Part shown: one piece after another, positions 25,170 to 35,032 of the stretch | Position numbering within the stretch: position 1 is the stretch's first letter | How the letters are laid out: each line of letters begins with the position of its first letter | Notes under the pieces: generated by a model | Databases searched by the model: none | What the model saw: the letters and a program-made list of their open reading frames with translations, nothing else | Told to the model about the DNA's origin: nothing | NCBI GenBank assembly: GCA_021775835.1 | Contig: JAJFHC010000156.1 | Location: 1 to 59,180, forward strand | Direction of reading: 5' to 3' | DNA: 59,180 nucleotides | Source of the DNA: Hyphomicrobiales bacterium | GTDB lineage: Bacteria > Pseudomonadota > Alphaproteobacteria > Rhizobiales > JAJFHC01 | Made by a program: the position numbers and the translations under genes

Positions 25170-26591
25170 ATGACAAATTGGATGCCTCAACTTTCACACA
25201 ATGGCCTCCCGCGTTACATCGCCATTGCGGACGCGGTCGAAGCCGACATCACCTCTCTTCGCCTCAAGCCCGGTGATAAGCTGCCGCCGCAGCGTGACCT
25301 TGCCTACGACCTGGGTGTGACCATCGGCACCATTGGCCGGGCCTATGCCCTGGCGCGACAGCGTGGGCTCGTATCTGGCGAAGTCGGACGCGGTACCTAT
25401 ATCCTGGATGTCGGCACGCCCGAGGCTCCGTTCTCCGGTCCTGATGAAGCCCCGCCTGCAATTTTTCACCCGTTCATGCAGGAATCGGCCCCAAACAAAC
25501 TCCGCCTCGACACGACGGCCGCTGCCGAGACCGGCCAGGCACTCGTCCTGCAGCGGCTCATGAATGACATTTTCACGCAACAGCCCTATGAGGCTGCGGA
25601 TTACACACGCCGGATCAAACCGTCATGGCGTGAGGCGGGCTGTACCTGGCTTGGATCGGATAGCTGGATGCCGGCGCCTGAGAATGTTGTGCCGACGCTC
25701 GGCGTCCACGCCGCCATGATTGCAGTGGTCTCTGCCATTACAGCCACCGGCGACAAGATAGCCTTCGAGAATCTGACCTACAGTTCTATCGCCCGCAGTG
25801 TTGCCGTCATGGGCAGACGACCAATCCCCGTGACTATCGATGCATTTGGCATCGAGCCTGACTCGTTCGAACGGGTTTGCGCCCAGCAGCACCCCAAGGT
25901 GCTGGTCATCATTCCCTCGCTCCAGAATCCCACATTGGCAATCATGCCGGAGGATCGGCGCCGGAAAATTGTTGAAATCGCCCACCGGCACAATGTCTGG
26001 ATCATCGAAGACAATATTTATGGCGCGTCCCTGAATGAACCGCCACCGTGTCTCGCCGAACTGGCGCCGGACCAGACGTTTCATCTGGGCGGGCTTTCCA
26101 AGTCTGTAAGTGCCGGTGCACGGGGGGGATGGGTTGCGTGTCCGCCCAACATGACGAACCGGGTTTTTACCGCACACAAGATGATGACCGGCGGCCTGCC
26201 CTATGTTCTGGCGGAGCTCGCATCACGCCTTGTCCTGAGCGGCGAGGCCGGTGAATTGCGGGAGAAAGTTAAGGTAGAAACCGCCCGGCGCGAAGCATTG
26301 GCCCGGGAGATCTTCGCAGACCAGAATTTCAATTCACATCCCTATAGTCCGTTTTTGTGGCTCGCCCTCCCCGACCCCTGGCTTCCCGGCACCTTCAAGA
26401 GTGCCGCCCACGATCGCGATATCCTGATCGACAGTGCCGACGAATTCAGAATTGGTCAGGACGACGTCGTCTATCACTATGTCCGCATTGGCTTTTCGGT
26501 GCCGCGCGAATTCGACGATATCCGCCGGGGCTTTGAAAGGCTCAGCCGGTTGATGTCCAACGGCCCGGCCGCCTATGACAGTTTCGAGTGA
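25170..26591 (+). CDS. MocR/PdxR-type regulator (GntR HTH plus aminotransferase domain)
   Basis: A 473-residue fusion of a GntR winged helix (about 8-78, IADAVEADITSLRLKPGDKLPPQRDLA) with a fold-type I aminotransferase domain. The PLP lysine is in HLGGLSKSVSAGARGGWV; other aminotransferase features are IIPSLQNPTLAIM and IIEDNIYG. MocR proteins sense PLP or an amino acid adduct and usually control adjacent vitamin B6, GABA, ectoine or taurine genes. Here the divergent neighbour is DUF1127 and no such pathway is adjacent, so the target is unclear. Confidence 0.92.
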   Translation: MTNWMPQLSHNGLPRYIAIADAVEADITSLRLKPGDKLPPQRDLAYDLGVTIGTIGRAYALARQRGLVSGEVGRGTYILDVGTPEAPFSGPDEAPPAIFHPFMQESAPNKLRLDTTAAAETGQALVLQRLMNDIFTQQPYEAADYTRRIKPSWREAGCTWLGSDSWMPAPENVVPTLGVHAAMIAVVSAITATGDKIAFENLTYSSIARSVAVMGRRPIPVTIDAFGIEPDSFERVCAQQHPKVLVIIPSLQNPTLAIMPEDRRRKIVEIAHRHNVWIIEDNIYGASLNEPPPCLAELAPDQTFHLGGLSKSVSAGARGGWVACPPNMTNRVFTAHKMMTGGLPYVLAELASRLVLSGEAGELREKVKVETARREALAREIFADQNFNSHPYSPFLWLALPDPWLPGTFKSAAHDRDILIDSADEFRIGQDDVVYHYVRIGFSVPREFDDIRRGFERLSRLMSNGPAAYDSFE

Positions 26592-26729
26592 GTTGCACTT
26601 TCGGAATTGGATGTCGCAGAATTGGTTTCCCGGACGAGCAAAGCTCGAGCCGGAACCTACGCGCAAACGCTGCTGCCTGAAGATGGGTGAGTAGGCACCG
26701 GATCAGGCCCGGTGAACGGCGTACTGTTG

Positions 26730-26770
26730 TTCATTCAACAAACCGCATCACCTTCGACAGATTGAATGAA
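26730..26770. repeat. 9-bp inverted repeat past the end of the long operon
   Basis: TTCATTCAA (26730-26738) and TTGAATGAA (26762-26770) are perfect complements with a 23-nt loop, just after the stop of the FAD dehydrogenase. There is no U-run, so it is at best a weak or processed 3' end. Confidence 0.35.
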
Positions 26771-26776
26771 GAGCAA

Positions 26777-28153
26777 TCACATGATCTTGCCGGGATTCAG
26801 GATACCCAGCGGATCGAGTGCTGTCTTGATGTCGCGCATGATGTCGATCCCCTCCCCGGCTTCCTGAGCCAGAAACTCGCGTTTTCCAAGACCGATCCCG
26901 TGTTCACCGGTACACGTACCGCCCTTTGACAAGGCCAATTCGACCAGCTGCGCATTCACCTTCTTTGCCGTTTCGACCTCACTCTTGTCTTCAGGGTCGA
27001 CCAGCAGAACGGAATGGAAGTTTCCATCCCCTGCATGACCGACGTTCATGCCGGTCAGGGGCGAGGCATCGATCAGCCTGCGCGCCTCGAAGATGCATTC
27101 GCTCAACTGCGAAATCGGCACGCAGATATCGGTAACAACCGCGCGGCATCCGGGCCTGACGGCAAGGGCGGCATAGGCCGCATCGTGGCGGGCACGCCAA
27201 AGCCGGTTCCGGTCCTCAAGCTGGGCTGCCCACTCGAAATCGCCACCGCCATTGCCTTCACAGATTTCCGTGACGATCCCGATCTGCTCGCGCGTTACGT
27301 CCTCGGACCCGTGAAACTCGAGAAACAGGGTCGGCTTGAGCGCCAGGTTGAGTTTCGAGTACCGGTTGATGGCATCGATCTGGACCTCGTCCACGAACTC
27401 GATGCGGGCCACCTGAACGCCCATCTGCATGGTCTCGATCACCGATGTGACAGCGTCGCTCATGTTATCAAAGGTCACCACGGCGGAGAGGATCTGTTCA
27501 GGCTGCGGGAACAGCCGAACGGTCAGGCTGGTGATGACGCCCAGCGTGCCTTCGGCCCCCACCAGCAGCCGTGTTAGATCGTAGCCGGCCGCCGACTTCC
27601 GGCTGCGCCCTCCGGTTTCGATAACGCGCCCATCGGCCAGCACGACCGTCAACCCCATCACGACTTCGCGCATCGTGCCATAGCGAACCGCATTGGTTCC
27701 CGATGCCCTGGTCGAGGCCATGCCGCCGATCGAGGCATCGGCCCCCGGGTCGACGGAGAAGAACAGCCCGGTGTCACGGAGATACTCGTTGAGCTGGCGC
27801 CGCCGCACGCCGGGCTGCACCGTCGCATCCATGTCCTCGGCACTAACCCTGAGCACCTCGTTCATTTCGGCAAAATCGATGCAGAGACCGCCATGGACCG
27901 CGGAGATATGTCCCTCCAGAGACGTTCCGGCGCCAAATGGGACAACGGGTACCCGATGCCGGGTGCAGATGCGCATCGCCTGGGCGACCTCGTCGGTCGA
28001 TTGCGGAAACACAACTGCGTCGGGAGCCCGAACCGGATGGTAGGATTCATCGCGACCGTGCTGTTCCAGAATGCCGGGCGACAGGGTCAATCGATCCCCG
28101 AAGACTTCCGCAAGTTCAGCCTGTGCCTGTCCTTCGATCCGTCCATAATCCAT
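26777..28153 (-). CDS. FAD-linked D-2-hydroxyacid dehydrogenase (GlcD/D-LDH family)
   Basis: A 458-residue flavoprotein of the VAO family. The FAD domain shows VPFGAGTSLEGH and VDPGADASIGGMASTRASG, then SAAGYDLTRLLVGAEGTLG; the C-terminal domain ends with GTCTGEHGIGLGKREFL. These enzymes oxidise D-lactate, glycolate, D-2-hydroxyglutarate or similar acids and pass electrons to the respiratory chain. It is the last gene of the 12-gene operon, 44 bp after the TRAP permease. It may oxidise the imported acid or a 2-hydroxyacid made by the pathway. Confidence 0.92.
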   Translation of the reverse strand: MDYGRIEGQAQAELAEVFGDRLTLSPGILEQHGRDESYHPVRAPDAVVFPQSTDEVAQAMRICTRHRVPVVPFGAGTSLEGHISAVHGGLCIDFAEMNEVLRVSAEDMDATVQPGVRRRQLNEYLRDTGLFFSVDPGADASIGGMASTRASGTNAVRYGTMREVVMGLTVVLADGRVIETGGRSRKSAAGYDLTRLLVGAEGTLGVITSLTVRLFPQPEQILSAVVTFDNMSDAVTSVIETMQMGVQVARIEFVDEVQIDAINRYSKLNLALKPTLFLEFHGSEDVTREQIGIVTEICEGNGGGDFEWAAQLEDRNRLWRARHDAAYAALAVRPGCRAVVTDICVPISQLSECIFEARRLIDASPLTGMNVGHAGDGNFHSVLLVDPEDKSEVETAKKVNAQLVELALSKGGTCTGEHGIGLGKREFLAQEAGEGIDIMRDIKTALDPLGILNPGKIM

Positions 28154-28197
28154 TATCGGCTGCCTTCATCAATAGTCGCGAAAAAACGCGTCTGCCC

Positions 28198-29535
28198 TCA
28201 GTTCCCGAGTCCGGGCAGGAACAGGGCAATCTGGGGGAACAGGACCAACAGCGCCACCACCAGCATGGCGCAGGCCATGAACGGGATCGCCGCAATATAG
28301 ATTTCCTGCATCGTCGTGCCCGGCGGTGACACGCCTTTCATGACAAACAGCAGAAGACCGAAGGGCGGTGTCGTGAAGCTGATCTCCAGAGCCAGCAGGA
28401 TTATAACGGCAAACCAGATCAGATCGAACCCTAACGTCTCTGCCAGAGGAAAGAAGATCGGCACCGTCAGCAGCATCATGGAAAGCTGGTCTATGAACAT
28501 GCCGAGCACGAGAAGGATGCAGAACATCACGAGCAGCATGGCAATCGGCGCCAGTTCAAAACTGGTCGCCCAGTTGATCAACCCGGAACTCGCTCCTGAA
28601 AACGCAAGCAGAGCGGAAAACGTCGCGGATCCGAATATGATCAGCAGCGCCATGGTTGTGACCCGCAGGGCACCCATCACGGATTTTTTGATGCTTTCCC
28701 AGGTGAGCGAACGATAGGCTATTGCCGCAATCAACACGCCGAGACAGCCGAAGGCGGCGGACTCCGACGGCGTCGCCCAGCCGATCAGCATCAGAGCGAT
28801 GACGGCGATCACGATTCCGAGCATGGGAAGCACGTCGCGCACGAACAGCAAAATCCGTGCACCGAGCGAGATTTTTTCTACGTCGTAGTTGGGCGCTGCA
28901 CTCGGGTCAATCCGGCATTGAACGTAGATCAGCAAGACATACATACAGGCCAGAAGAAGTCCCGGGCCCGCACCTGCAATCAGCAACGCGCCTACATCGA
29001 GATTGGCAAGCGTTGCCAGCAACACGGCAAGGGCAGACGGCGGAATCAGCATGGCCAGCCCGCCGGTGCCCAGGATCGGCCCGATGACCATGTGTTTCTT
29101 GTAACCCCGCCCCGTCATGTCCGGCACCATCAGGGTACCCAGAAGGGCCGTGCTGCCCATGGAGGAACCTGACAGGGTAGCGAAGGCCGTGCCGCCGGCG
29201 ACCGTAACGTAAGACAAGCGTCCGGGGATGCTGCCCATGAGTTGTTCGATCGCGCTGAACATCCGGTTGGCCAACCTGGTGTGGAAAAACAATTCTCCCA
29301 TCAGAAGGAACATGGGCACAGGCACGAGATTGAAGGTCGACACTGTCGGAATGGCATTGCGGGCGAGTTGGGAGATCCCCCGCGTCATCTGCACGGTCAG
29401 GTCACCACTGCCGCCCATGAAGTAGATGGCACCAAAAACATTCGCCGTCAGGAACGCGAGAGCTACCGGCAATCCCAGTGCCATGAAGAACAGGACAGTT
29501 CCCAGCAGAAAACCGAGGGCTACATACCACTCCAT
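28198..29535 (-). CDS. TRAP transporter large permease (DctM family)
   Basis: A 445-residue membrane protein with about 12 hydrophobic segments and the DctM pattern: GVSPPGTTMQEIYIAAIPF near the C-terminus, GFLLGTVLFFMALGLPVALAF near the N-terminus, and GGTAFATLSGSSMGSTALLG in the middle. It couples Na+ gradient to acid uptake together with DctP and DctQ. ATG 29535 has GGGGGG upstream. It lies within the DctP-DctQ-DctM-GlcD block at the end of the long operon, so the imported acid probably feeds the catabolic genes. Confidence 0.94.
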   Translation of the reverse strand: MEWYVALGFLLGTVLFFMALGLPVALAFLTANVFGAIYFMGGSGDLTVQMTRGISQLARNAIPTVSTFNLVPVPMFLLMGELFFHTRLANRMFSAIEQLMGSIPGRLSYVTVAGGTAFATLSGSSMGSTALLGTLMVPDMTGRGYKKHMVIGPILGTGGLAMLIPPSALAVLLATLANLDVGALLIAGAGPGLLLACMYVLLIYVQCRIDPSAAPNYDVEKISLGARILLFVRDVLPMLGIVIAVIALMLIGWATPSESAAFGCLGVLIAAIAYRSLTWESIKKSVMGALRVTTMALLIIFGSATFSALLAFSGASSGLINWATSFELAPIAMLLVMFCILLVLGMFIDQLSMMLLTVPIFFPLAETLGFDLIWFAVIILLALEISFTTPPFGLLLFVMKGVSPPGTTMQEIYIAAIPFMACAMLVVALLVLFPQIALFLPGLGN

Positions 29536-29576
29536 CTCAGCCCCCCTTCCCGCATCTTCTGTTTGCCGTCCACCCC

Positions 29577-30071
29577 CTATTCATGGACACCGGCTTCCCC
29601 GCTGTGAAGGGTCTCCGGTCCGAAGACGAATCGCGAGAACTGGCAGGCCATGAGGCCGAAACAAATCGGCATGCTGATCAGAAGCAGCCAGCGCGGCATG
29701 TCGATGGAGCGCATGTCCGCATCGCCCTTGAGGAAAGACTTGTACGTGGCCTCGCCTGTGTACCAGACCAGGAGCAGGCACAGGATCACGCAAAGCAGCG
29801 ACACGAAACGCGAGAACCCTGCCGTCAGTGACGACGGCAGTGCGGCCGTCAACAGCTCTATGAAGACATGGCCTCTTTCGCGCACCAGCCATGGCGAGGC
29901 TGCCATGACGATGTAGAGCAGTCCAAACTCGATGAAAGTAAACACATGAGATGAACCGGAGTACCCGAGCGAACGGGCAGTCGCCTGAAAGATGATACCG
30001 AACATGATACCCACCAGATAGATCCCCGCAAGGACCGCCAGTGCATCACAAAGTCGATCGATCACCCGCAT
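29577..30071 (-). CDS. TRAP transporter small permease (DctQ family)
   Basis: A 164-residue protein with four predicted membrane segments and typical DctQ features: LAVLAGIYLVGIMFGIIFQATAR at the start and SPWLVRERGHVFIELL in the middle. It bridges the DctM permease and the periplasmic binding protein. Gaps to its neighbours are 45 and 41 bp on the same strand, consistent with one transcript. Confidence 0.92.
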   Translation of the reverse strand: MRVIDRLCDALAVLAGIYLVGIMFGIIFQATARSLGYSGSSHVFTFIEFGLLYIVMAASPWLVRERGHVFIELLTAALPSSLTAGFSRFVSLLCVILCLLLVWYTGEATYKSFLKGDADMRSIDMPRWLLLISMPICFGLMACQFSRFVFGPETLHSGEAGVHE

Positions 30072-30116
30072 ATCAGGATGTTTCCCATATTACCGTTCGC
30101 TCGGGCTCAGTCGTTC

Positions 30117-31133
30117 CTATTCGTTGAAATAGGTCTTACGCAGCTTGTCGTAGTTTTCCATTCCGCCCTTTTTCTCAAGACGGCCCTTCATCCGCGCCCA
30201 TGACGCATCGTTGGCAAGCTTGAGATAGGCAGCAGCGCCCTCGGCGCTCGGTGAGACAAATTTCATGCCCCGCTTCTGGAGTTCGGCAGCGTCGTTCTTG
30301 ATGTCTTCCTGGCGGGCATCGAAGGATTTCTGCTCCCACTCGATGATCGTGTCCGCAATGACCTTCTTGGACTCGGCCGACAGACCGTCCCAGGAATCCT
30401 TGTTCATGATGACACCAAGGTCGGTCGTGTAGAAGGCAGGGTCTACCCTGTACTTCAGGAACTTGTCCCACTTGAGCTGCATCAGGCCAATGGACGTCCA
30501 GGCCGCGGCATCGATCGTGCCCTTTTCAAGGGCGGCATAGGCTTCGGTCGCCTTCATGGACGCTGTCGTACCGTTCAGGGCCTCGAAGAAGGCATGGTAG
30601 ATCGGATTGTCGCGCAGTTTCACACCCGTCAGGTCGACCAGCCCGTTGTCCTTGAACTTCGGTGGATTGACCGAATAGATGTGGAAATGTACGCCGGCAT
30701 CGATCCACCCCAGGTGTTTGACGTTGAAGCGCTTTTGATGAACTTCGTCCATGATTGCAGCACCGCCGTTGGCGCGGACTTCCATGGGCGTCGCTTTCGA
30801 GGCCACCATGGCGTCGATTTCTGGCACTTCGGCGCCATAGAAACTGCCCGGCGTGTGCACCATGTCGACAACGCCGGTGCTGACCGCGTTGGGTTGCTGG
30901 AACATGCCGATCGCTTCAGGACCACCCTTGACAGTGATCTCGACAACGCCTTTGCCCTTTTTGTTGATGTCCTCAACCATGGCGAGGAACGTCTTGGTGT
31001 AAACCAGGAACGGCGGAAAGGCGTGAACAGCCGTCACTTTATCGACAGCCAGAGCCTTGCCCGGCATGAGGGCCGACGCGGTAACGACGGCGGCCACGGC
31101 CAGGGATTTGAGAATCGATTTATCGTGCAACAC
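30117..31133 (-). CDS. TRAP transporter substrate-binding protein (DctP family)
   Basis: A 338-residue periplasmic binding protein with a signal peptide ending at KALA (about residue 29). The start is GTG 31133, with a very strong AAAGGAGG site. DctP features are VKGGPEAIGMFQQPNAVSTGVVDM and GLVDLTGVKLRDNPIYHAFFEAL, the latter holding the Arg usually gripping the ligand carboxylate (KLRDN). The ligand is thus probably a carboxylic acid. A 183-bp gap separates it from the SDR gene upstream, so it may also have its own promoter. Confidence 0.93.
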   Translation of the reverse strand: MLHDKSILKSLAVAAVVTASALMPGKALAVDKVTAVHAFPPFLVYTKTFLAMVEDINKKGKGVVEITVKGGPEAIGMFQQPNAVSTGVVDMVHTPGSFYGAEVPEIDAMVASKATPMEVRANGGAAIMDEVHQKRFNVKHLGWIDAGVHFHIYSVNPPKFKDNGLVDLTGVKLRDNPIYHAFFEALNGTTASMKATEAYAALEKGTIDAAAWTSIGLMQLKWDKFLKYRVDPAFYTTDLGVIMNKDSWDGLSAESKKVIADTIIEWEQKSFDARQEDIKNDAAELQKRGMKFVSPSAEGAAAYLKLANDASWARMKGRLEKKGGMENYDKLRKTYFNE

Positions 31134-31316
31134 TTTTTTCCTCCTTTTGGACGACCTGCAGACGAACTCCGCCTCCCTCGGTCATTTTTGTACGGAGGGT
31201 TGCAACGCCCTCCCGCTCGAATGTTGGCCCCATCAGTAACCGGATCAATTTTTTCCGGTCAAACGTGATGGCACCAATTCAATCATTGTTCTGCACAAAA
31301 GAACACAGGCTTTCCA

Positions 31317-32144
31317 TCAGATGACGAGCCCGCCACTCACAACCACGACCTCGCCACTGATATAGTCGGATTCCGGAATGCAGAACAGATAGACGGCATT
31401 GGCAGCATCTTCCGGTGTACCAGGCCTTCCCAGAGGGATCATCCGGCTCAGCCCTTTGACAAATTCCTCCGGCACGCCCATCTGGATTTCCCGGTCGCCG
31501 ACCTGCGTGAGTTTGGGTTCCGCTTCGAAGACTTCCGTCATGCGTGTCTGGATGAACCCGAAGGCCACACAATTGACGTTGACCGCATAGCGGCCCCACT
31601 CCTTGGCCAAGGTCTTGGTCATGCCGACCACCGCGGTTTTTCCCGACGCGTAGCCGATCTGGCCGGCGTTTCCGAACAATCCCCCGATGGAGGAAATGTT
31701 GACGACTTTTCGGTGCACCGTCCTCCCCTCCGCAGCCTCCGCCTTGGCCATGGCCCGGATCGGATCGGCCGCTGCCCGCAATATCTTGAACGGCGCCTTG
31801 ACGTGAATATCCATCATGGCATCGAATTGTTCGTCGCTGGTCTTCTGGATGACCGTATCCCAGGAATAGCCCGCATTGTTGACGATGATGTCCAGCCCGC
31901 CGAACTTTTCGGTGGCGGCATTGACGAATGTTGCCACGAAGTCGGTTTGCGTCACGTCGCCGACCACCGCCACGGCATCGCTGCCCAATGCTTTGATCTT
32001 TTCAACCGTTTCGGCAGCCGGGTCGGCATCGATGTCGTTGAGTACGACGCGCGCCCCTTCGCTGGCGAGTTTAAGGGCGATCGCCTGCCCGATACCGCGT
32101 CCAGCGCCCGATACCAGGGCGACCTTGCCTTCCAGTTTCGTCAT
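31317..32144 (-). CDS. Short-chain dehydrogenase/reductase (FabG-like)
   Basis: A 275-residue SDR. It has TGxxxGIG as [16 protein letters not shown], and the catalytic Ser in NISSIGG with Tyr and Lys in YASGK. Acidic Asp residues after beta-2 (LNDIDADP) suggest NAD rather than NADP. It may reduce or oxidise a 3-oxoacyl-CoA or hydroxyl group in the pathway. Its ATG overlaps the stop of the CoA-transferase. A 20-residue insertion ([16 protein letters not shown]) before the Ser strand is longer than in most FabG-like proteins. Confidence 0.9.
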   Translation of the reverse strand: MTKLEGKVALVSGAGRGIGQAIALKLASEGARVVLNDIDADPAAETVEKIKALGSDAVAVVGDVTQTDFVATFVNAATEKFGGLDIIVNNAGYSWDTVIQKTSDEQFDAMMDIHVKAPFKILRAAADPIRAMAKAEAAEGRTVHRKVVNISSIGGLFGNAGQIGYASGKTAVVGMTKTLAKEWGRYAVNVNCVAFGFIQTRMTEVFEAEPKLTQVGDREIQMGVPEEFVKGLSRMIPLGRPGTPEDAANAVYLFCIPESDYISGEVVVVSGGLVI

Positions 32145-33385
32145 GTCCCGATTTTCTCCTCGTTGTCGTTCCGGGGTTTGACCGCATCCGGGCCAGCTAT
32201 GGCGCCCTGACGGTTGAGCGCTTCTATCTCACCCGAACCGTAGCCGGCTTCCCGGAGCACCGCCTCTGTGTGTTCGCCATACTGCGGTGGAAACGAAAAA
32301 TGGCTTGTCTCGCAACCGGTATCGACAGCAGACGGTTGCATGCGGACAACCACACCGTCCGGGGTCGTGGTCGACGTCAGTTTCTCCGAGATCACAGCGA
32401 GCTCCATGGCTTCGCGAACAGTCCGGATCGGCGCATGGGGAATGCGCGCCTGTTTCAGGTCGCCGACGACTTCTTCCGTGGTGAGCGCTTTCGTGGCTGC
32501 GGCAATGTCAGCGTGAATCGTGTTGCGATCGGCAATCCGCCCCTGATTGGTCGAGCGAGCATCGTTGGCAACACCGGCAAATCTCGGCAGCGACACCAAC
32601 CGTTGCCACAGTGCATCGCTGCCGATCGCCAACAGCACGGCACCATCGCTGGTCGGGTAGGCGTTTGTCGGCACGAATTTGCGGTGTTCGTTGCCGCACC
32701 GCGCCAGTTCCCAGTCCTCGCAGTCGAAGTCGATCAGCGGCAGCAGGGTGATCAGCCATGACGCTGCGGACTGCACCATCGACACGTCGATTCGCTTGCC
32801 AGTGCCGTTGACAGCCCGCTCGGCAAGCGCCATCCAGACGTTGGAAAAGACTTCGTCCCCGGCCTTGAGATCGACCAGCGGAATACCCGAAAGCGTCGGC
32901 GGACCGTCGGCCGGGCCGGTGACATCCATAAAACCGGCCATTGCCTGGATTGCCGGATCATAGCCCGCGGCATTGGGGTAATCCGGTCCCATCGCCGAAA
33001 TTCCTGCCCAGATCAGATCGGGTTTCACCTGTTTCAGGCGATCGTAGGAAATACCCAGCTCATCGTAGCGCGCCGGCAAGGTGTTGCAGCAGAAGACATC
33101 TGCCTTGAGTTCCTTGATGATGCGTGCAAGCGCAGTCTGCCCCGCCTCGGTTTTGAGATTGAGCGCAATTGACTCCTTGCCCACGTTCGGCGCCACGAAG
33201 TACGAGCGCCGCCCTTCGTCCGCCACCACCGACCCGATATACCGGTTCGGATCGCCCGGCAGCGCGCCGGGATGATGCGGTGTGGCTTCGACCTTGATCA
33301 CCCGCCACCCCAGTTGAACGAAGCGCAGGGTCGCATAGGTCATCGACAGCGCCTGTTCCATCGAAATGATCGTACCGGTAATCAT
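32141..33385 (-). CDS. CaiB/BaiF family CoA-transferase
   Basis: A 414-residue family III CoA-transferase. Features are [52 protein letters not shown] and [15 protein letters not shown], with the active-site Asp in the last. It would activate the pathway acid by transfer from succinyl-CoA or a product CoA ester. The N-terminus starts with [19 protein letters not shown], lacking the usual LDLTxxxAGP, so the first CoA loop is unlike the copy at position 1. It lies 33 bp after the mutase and overlaps the SDR start. Confidence 0.9.
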   Translation of the reverse strand: MITGTIISMEQALSMTYATLRFVQLGWRVIKVEATPHHPGALPGDPNRYIGSVVADEGRRSYFVAPNVGKESIALNLKTEAGQTALARIIKELKADVFCCNTLPARYDELGISYDRLKQVKPDLIWAGISAMGPDYPNAAGYDPAIQAMAGFMDVTGPADGPPTLSGIPLVDLKAGDEVFSNVWMALAERAVNGTGKRIDVSMVQSAASWLITLLPLIDFDCEDWELARCGNEHRKFVPTNAYPTSDGAVLLAIGSDALWQRLVSLPRFAGVANDARSTNQGRIADRNTIHADIAAATKALTTEEVVGDLKQARIPHAPIRTVREAMELAVISEKLTSTTTPDGVVVRMQPSAVDTGCETSHFSFPPQYGEHTEAVLREAGYGSGEIEALNRQGAIAGPDAVKPRNDNEEKIGT

Positions 33386-33418
33386 GTCTTTGTCGTATCC
33401 GGCATCAGGACTCCAAAC

Positions 33419-35032
33419 TCATATGACGAATTTCTCCGTGTAGCGGCCGTAACATCCCACCAGGACATTCGTCATTTCACCGACACTGGCATAGGCTTTC
33501 ACGGCCTCGACCAAGGCAGGCATCACGTTGCGCCCGGCACCGGCATCCGCCCTGAGACTCTCGAGGGCGGTGTCCACCGCCGCATTGTCCCTCTCGGCGC
33601 GAATTTTTTGCAGGGCCGCGACCTGGGTCGTGGCGCCATCCTGGTCGTAAGGGTGAAGTTCTACCTGATGGTCTTCCTCGTCTCCGTCTTCGTAACAGTT
33701 GACACCGACTTTTCGCATGACGCCTGATTCAAGGTCCCTGTGGCGCTGATAGGCCTGCCGGGATACTTTCGCCTGGATCGTCCCGTCGCTGACGGCCTGG
33801 ACAATCCCACCGGCCTGGTCGACCCAGTCCATGGCCTCGACGATCTTGTCTTCCATCTGGTTGGTCAGGGTCTCCACGTAATACGATCCCCCGAGCGGGT
33901 CCACCGTATCGCACAGGCCGACTTCCTCGATCAGCAGCTGCATGGTCCTCAATGAAATCCGCTGGGCCTTGGGCGTGGGAATCGTATAGGCCTCGTCATA
34001 GCAGCAAAGCGCCATGGTCTGGGCGCCTCCCAATGCGGCAATGAGTGCATAATAGGCCCCGCGCATAATATTGTTCTCGGGCTGTTCGATCGTTAGGCCA
34101 AAGCCGCCGCCGCCGGCAATCATCCGCATCCAGCCGGACTTCGGATCCTTCGCGCCGTACTGATCGAGAATGATCTTGGCCCAGTGACGCCGGCCCGCCC
34201 GGAACTTCGCCACCTGCTCGAACAGGTTGCCGAATATGTTGAAATTGAACGACAGCCGATTGGCGAAAGCGTCGATGTCAAGACCACGCGCCAGGGCTGC
34301 ATCCGTGTAGGCCTTGGCTATAGCAAACGCGAACCCCATCTCTTCGGCAGGGTTCGCACCTGACTCGCGGATATGATAGCCGCAGATACTTACCGGACTG
34401 TATTTCGGTGCATGTTCTGCACAATACTCGATTGTATCGGCCACCAGCTTGACCGACGGCTCCACAGGAAAGATCCAGGTGCCGCGCCCGATGAATTCCT
34501 TCAGGATATCGTTCTGGGCCGTACCACGCAGCTGGGCTAGGTCGAAGCCGCGCTTCTCCGCCATGGCCAGGTACATGGCGATCAGGATTGCCGCCGATCC
34601 GTTCACGGTCAGCGACACGGTGATCCGGTCGAGATCGATGCCGTCAAACGCAGTCTCGAAATCCCGCAACGTGTCGACCGCCATGCCGACCCGGCCGGCC
34701 TCGCCCAACGCCTCCGGCGCATCGGAATCGTAACCGCACTGGGTTGCCAGATCGAAAGCCACGTTCAGCCCGGTCTGGCCGTTTGCGATCAGATATTTGA
34801 ACCGCTCATTGGTGTCTGCAGCGTTGGAGAACCCGGTATACTGACGCATGGTCCACGGGCGCTTCCGGTACATTTCCGAATGGATGCCCCTGGTGAAAGG
34901 GGCCTCTCCCGACCGGCTCTCGTCGATACCGCCACTTTCAAGAATGTCATGCCTTGTATAGAGCGACTTGATCTCGATCCCGGATTCGTTGACCACCCGA
35001 CCGATATCTTCAGGCTTTGCATGTTTGTTCAT
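33419..35032 (-). CDS. B12-dependent acyl-CoA mutase, catalytic subunit
   Basis: A 537-residue TIM-barrel subunit of the methylmalonyl-CoA mutase family without its own B12 domain. Substrate residues known from methylmalonyl-CoA mutase are kept: Tyr65 (RQYTG), Thr171, Gln173 and Arg183 (TAQNDILKEFIGR) and His220 (GYH). Isobutyryl-CoA mutase has Phe and Gln, and hydroxyisobutyryl-CoA mutase has Ile, at the Tyr and Arg sites. This enzyme therefore probably acts on an acyl-CoA with a free carboxylate. ATG 35032 overlaps the B12 subunit stop, with GGGAGAA upstream. The exact substrate is unknown; RQYTG has Thr where Ala is usual. Confidence 0.9.
   Translation of the reverse strand: MNKHAKPEDIGRVVNESGIEIKSLYTRHDILESGGIDESRSGEAPFTRGIHSEMYRKRPWTMRQYTGFSNAADTNERFKYLIANGQTGLNVAFDLATQCGYDSDAPEALGEAGRVGMAVDTLRDFETAFDGIDLDRITVSLTVNGSAAILIAMYLAMAEKRGFDLAQLRGTAQNDILKEFIGRGTWIFPVEPSVKLVADTIEYCAEHAPKYSPVSICGYHIRESGANPAEEMGFAFAIAKAYTDAALARGLDIDAFANRLSFNFNIFGNLFEQVAKFRAGRRHWAKIILDQYGAKDPKSGWMRMIAGGGGFGLTIEQPENNIMRGAYYALIAALGGAQTMALCCYDEAYTIPTPKAQRISLRTMQLLIEEVGLCDTVDPLGGSYYVETLTNQMEDKIVEAMDWVDQAGGIVQAVSDGTIQAKVSRQAYQRHRDLESGVMRKVGVNCYEDGDEEDHQVELHPYDQDGATTQVAALQKIRAERDNAAVDTALESLRADAGAGRNVMPALVEAVKAYASVGEMTNVLVGCYGRYTEKFVI

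Noticed and set aside
26730..26770. Inverted repeat as a strong terminator of the 12-gene operon
   Set aside because: The stem is AT-rich with a 23-nt loop and no U-run; kept only as a repeat.
31134..31316. ACCGG...CCGGT dyad as terminator between SDR and dctP genes
   Set aside because: Arms are only 5 bp, without a U-run on the minus strand, so no firm operon break is called here.
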